Shown piece after piece: positions 57,531-64,000 of a stretch of 64,000 nt of DNA. The position numbers and the translations under genes were made by a program. The DNA comes from Tachypleus tridentatus (Eukaryota > Arthropoda > Merostomata > Xiphosura > Limulidae): assembly GCF_004210375.1 (NCBI RefSeq), contig NC_134827.1, positions 102,037,285 through 102,101,284 of the forward strand. The letters run 5' to 3'. How positions within the stretch are numbered: the first letter of the stretch is position 1; each line of letters opens with the position of its first letter. A model generated the notes under the pieces. That model had not been told where the DNA came from, made no database searches, and saw only the letters and a program-made list of their open reading frames with translations.

Positions 57531-57762
57531 TGTATTCAATGTTTATGAACACAAAGCTACAAGGCTATCTGTGCCAGACAAGATGTGGTACAGTATAAGT
57601 ACAGGGCAATTAACGTAAAAAGTAAAATATATAAAATTAGGAACTGCCAGGAAGACTAAAGCAAGACATACACCTTTTCAATCCTGGGTTCAAGTCAAAA
57701 TAAAAATTGAAATGTGTAAAAGAAATCATGCTAAAAAGCTATATAGTCTGATAAAAAAAACC

Positions 57763-58553
57763 TTAAATTAAGTGTAAAAGACCAATGGTTCTTAAAAATG
57801 TAAAAACATGAGTGAGATGGGCAGTATCACCTATAACATAGGCCAAAGTCAAGGGGAAACCTGCCTTACAAATATCTTTAAAATGGTGTTATCGTTCTAG
57901 GTTATAAAAATAGCATGATGATAAATTGTGAATGATTGTGATCTGAGTGCCACATAGACCACACAATGGTGCAGCAGTACCAGATAAAAGGAAGTGGTGG
58001 GTTGAAAAACTGTGACCAATGTGCAGTCTTGCTAAAACAACCTCCTCTCTTCGATCCTTACAGAAGCAAGAGAGCTAAAGACCTAGAGAATGTGTGATTT
58101 GAAAAAGCTTGTTACTGTGTTGCTCTTTCCAGGTTGCCTGCCATCTGGTGTACAATCTGGATTTGATAACTGGACCATAGTCCATGTATGAAATGGGTAC
58201 TGGGACAATAGATCCAGAATAGACAGACTTTGCTGCTCTGTCAACCAGCTCATTCTCACAAATACCAACATGACCAGGTATCCAATAGAATTGGATGGAG
58301 ACAGATGAGAGAGAAAGATGGGCCAGTTTATTTTTGATATTGATGAGAAGAGGGTGATGACTATCATGGAATGATTCCAGGGCCAATAGACAGCTGGGTG
58401 AGTCCGTATATATATTGTACAATTTGTATATTGCATTGCTTCAATATGATTTAGGGCAAGAGAGATGGCATACAATTCGGCAGTGAAAACAGAAACTGTA
58501 GGGGGGATTCTGTGTGTCACAATCAAACTGTCACAAACCATGACAGAGCACAC
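57763..58553 (-). pseudogene. LINE ORF2 RNase H domain and C-terminus
   Basis: FTAELYAISLALNHIEAMQ, then IYTDSPSCLLALESF (catalytic Asp in TDS), then IQFYWIPGHVGICENELVDR (WIPGHVGI.xNExxD), followed by LYTRWQATWKEQHSNKLFQI, then a CGLCGTQITIIHxLL Cys-containing block near 57960-57925 and FLRTIGLLHLI before the stop at 57763-57765. Catalytic residues are recognisable, but two frames are needed to read it. Confidence 0.87.
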
Positions 58554-58880
58554 TGAGTCATCCGATTTGGAACCATCTGTATGTATAGGAATGGAAGGAT
58601 CATATGAAAGATGTTAAGCAAAGAAAATGCGATATTTCCAATCAGGTGTATCTGCTTTCCTCAGATGACTCAAAGATAGGTTACAATTGGGGACAGTTAT
58701 TCGCCATGGTGGAATAGGCTGATTTGAAGAAACTGCAATGTTATTCAAGGATAAATCCAATTCTTCTAATTGTGCCTGGATATGGAGACTAAAAGGAACA
58801 ACAGCAGATTTTCTGTTATTAAAAAGTGTGGTCCACTGTGGTTGGAAAACACAACTCCAGGTAGGATGCTGTGGTAAGGA

Positions 58881-59090
58881 TCAAAGTTTGGAAGCATACA
58901 TTAGAGACAGTTGCAAATGGCAAATATACAAAGGGGGTTCATGAGATTCCACATACAGACTTTGCACGGGAGAAGTACGAAAAGCACCAATGCAAATCCG
59001 AAGCCCCTGGTGATGGACAGGATCCAACATTTTCAGTGCTGAAGATCTGGAAGAACCATAAACCAAAGACCCATAGTCAAGTTTGAATCA
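58881..59090 (-). pseudogene. LINE ORF2 connection between RT and RNase H
   Basis: MVYGSSRSSALKMLDPVHHQ, GLRICIGAFRTSPVQSLYVE and SHEPPLYICHLQLSL on minus form the conserved linker downstream of RT in I/Jockey-type ORF2 proteins. Intact over 61 codons. Confidence 0.82.
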
Positions 59091-59439
59091 GACCAGGGCA
59101 CGATAAATTTTGAGCATGGAGTATCGATCTGCTCCCCAAAAAGTAGAAGAGAGGACACAGAGAATGTTCAATGCTTTCAGACATTTGATATGAAGTTGAT
59201 TGATGTGCGATATAAAATTTAATTTACAATTAAATATAAGACCTAAGAACTTTGCCTCAGGGAAGACAGGAAGTACATCATCATCAAGACGGAGTTCTGG
59301 ATCTGGGTGGATTCCCTGTTCATGGCAGAAATGTATACAAATGGTTTTAGAGTGAAAATTGAAAACAATTTGCCGTGGTCCACTTCAGTATCTGATTGAT
59401 TGCAGTTTGTAGTTGCCGTTCAACAAACCTCACATTTGA

Positions 59440-60375
59440 CGACTGATGTAAGATGTGAAAGTCATCAACAAAAAGACCGTTTGCAACTGTAGGGGTGGAG
59501 CTGTTCACTGATGGCATTAATCTTTATAATGAAAAGTGTGACACTCAGAATACAGCCCTGAGGGACTCCAAGTTCCTGTGGGAAAAAAATGAGAAAGTGT
59601 TGAGCCCACATGGACTTGGAATTGGCACTTCATTAAGAATTGCTTGATGAAAAGTGGCAAGTTGCCATGCAAACCATATGAGTGGATGCCATATCTCCAT
59701 GTTGTATTATAAGCTTTTTCTAAATTGAAAAAAACAATAACAAGATATTGTCGCCTTAAAAAGGCTTCTCTGATTGATGTTTCAAGGCAAATTAAGTGGT
59801 TTATTATAGAATGTTGTCTTCGGTACCCACACTGAGTAGATGAGAGGAGATTGTTTGATTCAAGAAACCAAAAGAAGCAAGCATTGATTATCTCCTCTAA
59901 GATCTTACTGAGACAACTTGTCAAAGCAATTGGATGGTAATTTGAAGGAATCTTTAGATTCTTCCCAGGTTTCAGAATAGAGAGTATGATAGCTTGTTGC
60001 CAAGCATCAGGATAGACATTTTCCTGCCATATCCAATTACAGACAGCTATGAGAATAGTAAGAGTTCTGGGAAAGGTGGCATAACATTTCATAATGTATA
60101 TTATCAGATCCGACTGATGTATTGCCAGGCCGATGAATTGCAAGCTTGAGTTCCATCAGTGTAAGAGGGCAATTGTAGTCATAGGAATGGTCAGTTGAAA
60201 AGGAAAGAGGCAGATGCTCTGCCTGTGTTTTAATAGCTAAAAAGAAAGGGGATAAGTTTGAAGAGCTACATGCACAACAAAAGAAGTCTCCAAGAGTATT
60301 GGCAATGCTCTGTGCATCTGCAACATCATGGCCATCAGATATTAAGATAGAGAGGAGGTCAGATATATATTTCAC
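59440..60375 (-). pseudogene. LINE ORF2 reverse transcriptase domain
   Basis: On minus: SILKPGKNLKIPSNYHPIAL, LSKILEEIINACFFWFLES, TQCGYRRQHSIINHLICLET, then VIVFFNLEKAYNTTWRYGIH (motif A). In active relatives motif A is F-F-D-x-E-K-A-Y-D; here both Asp are Asn. FPTGTWSPSGLYS is a damaged QGVPQGSVLS. The catalytic FVDD motif (59461-59472) is still present in another frame. The region upstream (60375-60037) gives DNIHYEMLCHLSQ. The enzyme is dead by frame breaks and by loss of the motif A Asp. Confidence 0.88.
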
Positions 60376-61168
60376 TCACCCTCCAGATCTTATAACACAA
60401 CTTTTGTGCTGGTTGTTGAAGAAATGCTGGAGGTGTATTTAATCCAAGATTCCTTCTGGCTTCGATATCTAACTTGCCGAGTGTGTGCATGGGCTTGTTG
60501 CAATGTAATGCAGTTTGAGAGTGTGGGGTATCTTCGAAATTTATCCCAAGAACATTTCTAAGTTTTTCATGTTATAGAACAAGCAGAATTCCACCAAGGG
60601 CAGGGATACCATGGGGAACATGTCGAGGTTTTAGGCTTGAATAATACGGTTGGTTACTGCTGCTATACAATCATCTATGGATGATTTACATAAGATGGCA
60701 GGATCAAGTTCTGAGAGACTAGTGAAAGAAGGCCAGTTGGCCTGGACCAACTTCCACCTAGGTATATGGGTCGGGTGGTACTTATCACGGCCAATCTCTC
60801 ATAATATGATGTGAAAATGATCACTACCTCTTTGATTGATGTCAACCTCCCAGAAAAAGAGAGAGAGTAGCAAAGGGGAACAGACAGAAAGATCTATAGC
60901 TGTAAATGACTGACTAAGTGCATGAAAATGTGTGTGAGAGCCAGGTTGTGGTTCAGAAGCATATGCTCTATGGCGCACCCTCTCGTATCAATACAGGAGC
61001 CACCCCAGAGAGGATTATGTTCATTGAAATTTCATAAGATTAAAAAGGGGGTTGGCAGTTACTCAATGAGGGTATCAAGGTTTGAGTGATTATAATGCAT
61101 TTCAGGTGTAAGGTATAGAGAGCAATAGTGATGGTACAACCCAAGGAGACACGGATGGCTACAGTCTC

Positions 61169-61423
61169 CTAGGATGTGGTCAATGACAGGGACCAGGTGA
61201 GCACATGCTGATCAACCAGCAATGCAACTTCCCCATGTTCCCGTCCTACACATAGCCTGTCGTTCCGTTGTAATGAATAGTGTCGAATAGTAACTGAATT
61301 TGTAGGCTGTAGAAATGTTTCCTGCAAAGAAAGACATAGGGGATGATAAAAATAAATCAGATCTTTGATGTAAGTCACATTTGACTGGAAACCTAGACAA
61401 TTCCATTGGATAAGTGTGGCCAT
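61169..61423 (-). pseudogene. LINE ORF2 AP-endonuclease N-terminus
   Basis: Starts MATLIQWNCLGF (the conserved N of the first endonuclease motif), then SLQETFL with the catalytic Glu of the QET motif, then HGEVALLVDQHV, corresponding to the usual GGVALLV block. It nicks target DNA in related elements. The frame is lost after about 84 codons. Confidence 0.85.
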
Positions 61424-61639
61424 GTGTAATTATTTCAGAGGAAAACACAGTAAAGAGTCTTTCTGCTTATGACCACTTTTTTTTTTTTTTTTATTGGATG
61501 TGGGTCTATCGCCCTCTATGGATCCTGCTCTAGCTCGAATGGTCAGGTCTGAATTTATCGGTACATGTATTAATGATTGAGGGTGCGGACAAGTGGTTTG
61601 TTCAAGTATTGGGGTATCAAGAGAAGGAGACCCCATGGA

Positions 61640-62110
61640 AATATCTTGACTTGAAGAAGGTGAAGTTCAGCAATGACTGGAAGGTGTGGTCAGGACAGAA
61701 ATGGAATGAAACACAGATTAGTGAACTGTGTTGATTTTGGGAAGTGTTTTATTAAGATTTGCTGGTGAAGACTGTGTAGGGGATAGAGTAAGGTCTGTTT
61801 GGACTCCTACTGTAATAGTAGAATGGGTTAAAGCAGCATAAGTTCTGGTTGGAATAGGTAATAATAATTTGAGCCTCTGTGTAAATGAGATTGTTAACTG
61901 TCTTGTGATGATGTACTTTTTCTTCTACCCATATAGGGTAAGAGGTAAAATAAGAAGGATGCATACCATTACAGTTTATACAATGTGGTTTGAGTTGGCA
62001 TTTGGTGGCATTATGGTTTTTACCATCACAACAGGCACAGGTTAAGGAACCACGGCAAGATTGTTTTGAATGACCAAATCGTTGACAATGAAAACATCAT
62101 ACAGGATTTG
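61640..62110 (-). pseudogene. LINE ORF1 (gag-like, zinc knuckles)
   Basis: On minus, CFHCQRFGHSKQSC and CACCDGKNHNATKC are two consecutive CX2CX4HX4C knuckles, then a third partial one (HCINCNG), followed by MHPSYFTSYPIWVEEK, a block usual after gag knuckles in this LINE group. An in-frame TGA directly before the first knuckle Cys and later breaks make it nonfunctional. Such ORF1 proteins bind LINE RNA. Confidence 0.82.
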
Positions 62111-62518
62111 GAATATAAGGTCGCACCTTACAATCCTGCTTTTATTGTGGTGGGAGGACGAGGTGCTGTATCCTTTTTAGAATTTAAGAGAAAAATTGAT
62201 GATTTCTAGAAAGATAAAAGATGGGTTTAAGTTTTTATTTTCATCAAGAGAAAGACAACACTGAAAGACAACAAGTGGTTCCTTGTTATTATTATGCTAT
62301 GTGAATGAGGCTTAGCTTTAAAATGTTTCCTTTTCTTCTTTCACCAATATTCCATAAACCTGAGCATTCAACTGAAAGTACTGAAATTGACCTGAATCAC
62401 ATACATAATCTCTGTATCGTAAAAGTAAAGAGTGAGCAATTAATAACAGATAAAGAACCAAGATCAGACATTGTTTTTACCAGTTTTTACCAAAGTCAAA
62501 GATCAGATCTGTGAGATA

Positions 62519-62915
62519 GTATATCTATAGAAGGTTAGTACCCAAGGATTGGAAAACTGCAATTTTACACTGTATTTAAATGCGGGTGAAGAGTTGTCAT
62601 GATAATTAGACCAGTTAGTCTGTAGTAGAAAATATTAAAGAGAATTTGATAAAGGAAGCTTTTCAAAATCATCTAGTGAAATACAAGGAAATACTTCCTT
62701 ATTGATATCTCAACTATTCTCTCTCAAGTGTGTACATACTACATGGATGATGAAAATGATAGACTTACTACACTTAGATTCTCAAAAGCTCGTAATAAGG
62801 TGCCATAGGAAAATTAGTTAAAAAATCACAGCAGTGGGGGTTGTAAAAAAAACCCTTAAGGTTGATTGCAGGATGGCTGGGTGAAAATGCCAAATAGATG
62901 TTATTAATTGAGACA
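62519..62915 (+). pseudogene. CR1/L2-like LINE RT relic, heavily decayed
   Basis: VPKDWKTAILHC, ENIKENLIKEAFQNHLVKYK and LQDGWVKMPNRCY read in separate + frames and follow the same order as the RT N-terminal half of the copy at 56359. Many stops. Confidence 0.55.
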
Positions 62916-63814
62916 TTTTAATGAAGTATTTTTCCTAAAGATTTGTTCATGAAAATATTGAATCTGTTTTATTACTAGTCTGAGTGCAAAGCAGTTTTCA
63001 TCTTATGATTAAAAAACTATTCTTAATCCTAAAAATTTCAAATATTATTTGTGTAATCTTTAGAGCCAAATATATCTTGAAAGTTTCTTCTCAGCAAGAC
63101 CATATTTTGTCTGTTATTTTCTCTACCTTAACTATGCAGGGGATCTGTCAATTTGACCAACCTCATAACCATAACAAATGAACAAATAAATTATCCTTTT
63201 TTTTTTCATTCTACTGATTGTAACATCAAAATACAAATGTTTAGTCTAAATAGATTAAATTTCATAACATTACTTATAATTATTATATATATATTTATTA
63301 TATTCACCTTCCAGTCATGTCTGGCTAATATTACAGAACTTGCATTAACACAGTGCATGTCCACTCATGTTAACATGTCCAATAATATCAAACTGACCTT
63401 TGGTCTATACAAAGTGACCCTGACTTGGCTGTACTTTACTGGAGTACTATTTTGTAATATACAGTCACATTTCAATTATTATACACTGTATATCCATATA
63501 GATTATTACTACATAGAAATAAGTTATTAAACTGTTTTTCTTAAAATATAGAACAGTAAATAAATATGTAAAGCAAACAATTATATCTAAGAGCTGTAAC
63601 TTTTGTACTCAGTTGCTGATGGACATAGGTTGCTAAGCCTTTTATACTTTTGCACATGGCAGATAAGAAATGAAATTCTGTTTAGGTTTTACATATACAG
63701 TTAAATAACAAAAAAAATCATAAATTAGTATATCAGTACCACAGAATTCCATTATAATATATCAAGCTTGGAACAGTGTATGTTGTTTTGGGATCCTTAA
63801 CTCATAAATGATGT

Positions 63815-64000
63815 TGGCTTACTAAAAGAGTTTGAGGAAAGTTCTTGGGATGGAAGGGTTGTGTGACTTATGAAAGATTATGATCTCTCAGAAAAAGAAG
63901 TGACCTTCCTGTCACTGAAGGTTATAAGGTTAAAGCGATTTGTAGGACAAAAGCTTCTGGTTTCTTTGTGCTATATCCTGAAGATGTTTAGAGAACACAA
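63815..64000 (+). pseudogene. CR1/L2-like LINE C-terminal relic, runs off the window
   Basis: A + frame reads GKFLGWKGCVTYERL*SLRK, similar to the block RFLGWKDCAMRNIFLKLFSF in the relic at 51590-52000. It could be the distal part of the element beginning at 62519, with unrelated or unrecognised sequence between. Confidence 0.4.

Larger units (their letters stand above)
57541..62240 (-). mobile_element. I/Jockey-type LINE, nearly full length, inactive
   Basis: Read on minus: an ORF1 with CCHC knuckles (about 62110-61650), ORF2 with endonuclease (61423-61169 and on), RT (about 60143-59450), RNase H (58553-58075) and a Cys-containing C-terminal block ending at stop 57763-57765. A 3'UTR of about 220 bp follows, ending near 57541. 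An RNase H domain after RT is typical of the I/R1/Jockey-related group. Frame breaks occur throughout. The 5' end is not clear. The 3' terminus reads GGCACAGATAGCC then TTGTAGCTTTGTGTTCATAAAC, the tail shared with the SINE families. Confidence 0.85.

Noticed and set aside
63153..63530. 125-codon + open frame
   Set aside because: Low-complexity Ile/Phe/Tyr-rich translation of AT-rich DNA, no recognisable domain.

Overview
This is animal nuclear DNA: AT-rich, with one spliced gene, many tRNA-derived SINEs, LINE and DNA-transposon relics and minisatellites. Nothing in it looks prokaryotic. The main gene is an invertebrate ortholog of NOS1AP/CAPON (dyc-1 type) on the + strand. The SINE with a tRNA-like head, a GCTCGCCCTTTCAGCCGTG block and a GTAGCTTTGCGCGAAATTC tail is one I associate from memory with horseshoe crabs. 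An arthropod, probably a xiphosuran chelicerate, is therefore my best guess; no search was run.

Layout. 1-27 kb is intergenic or upstream of the gene and holds no gene I can support. It contains about 20 copies or fragments of SINE family A, about a dozen of a second tRNA-like family (C), five of a third (B), a 61-bp minisatellite (1008-1845), a 41-bp minisatellite (13391-14293) and a decayed reverse-transcriptase relic (5155-5700). From 28242 to 50761 lie ten coding exons of NOS1AP. They join in frame into 548 codons plus stop: an N-terminal PTB domain (exons 1-6), a linker, a coiled coil (exons 8-9) and a Ser/Pro-rich tail (exon 10). A 61-bp upstream block (26868-26928) may be a 5'UTR exon. 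The introns carry a 231-bp mariner-type deletion element with TIRs, a 76-bp x4 repeat, a 2.14-kb broken hAT transposon with TIRs and a degenerate 8-bp TSD, an exactly periodic 78-bp array of 26 units, a mariner relic and three older SINE copies.

Downstream of the gene (50.8-64 kb) are the presumed 3'UTR, several decayed CR1/L2-like LINE pieces, and a nearly full-length but dead I/Jockey-type LINE on the minus strand (about 62240 down to 57541). That LINE has zinc-knuckle gag, endonuclease, RT and RNase H segments.

The most interesting observations are these. (i) SINE families A, B and C, despite different heads, share a 3' tail (CAGATAGCC...GTAGCTTTG), and the same tail sits in the same orientation at the 3' end of the I/Jockey-type LINE. 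This suggests a LINE-SINE partnership visible within one window. (ii) The 78-bp intronic array repeats a near-consensus splice donor (GTGGTAAGT) in sense orientation in nearly every unit, and because 78 is a multiple of 3 it keeps reading frames open on both strands. (iii) Target-site duplications and nested insertions let the SINE invasions be ordered in time. (iv) The predicted NOS1AP C-terminus lacks the vertebrate PDZ-ligand end, and a perfect GTAAGT donor lies 57 bp before its stop.
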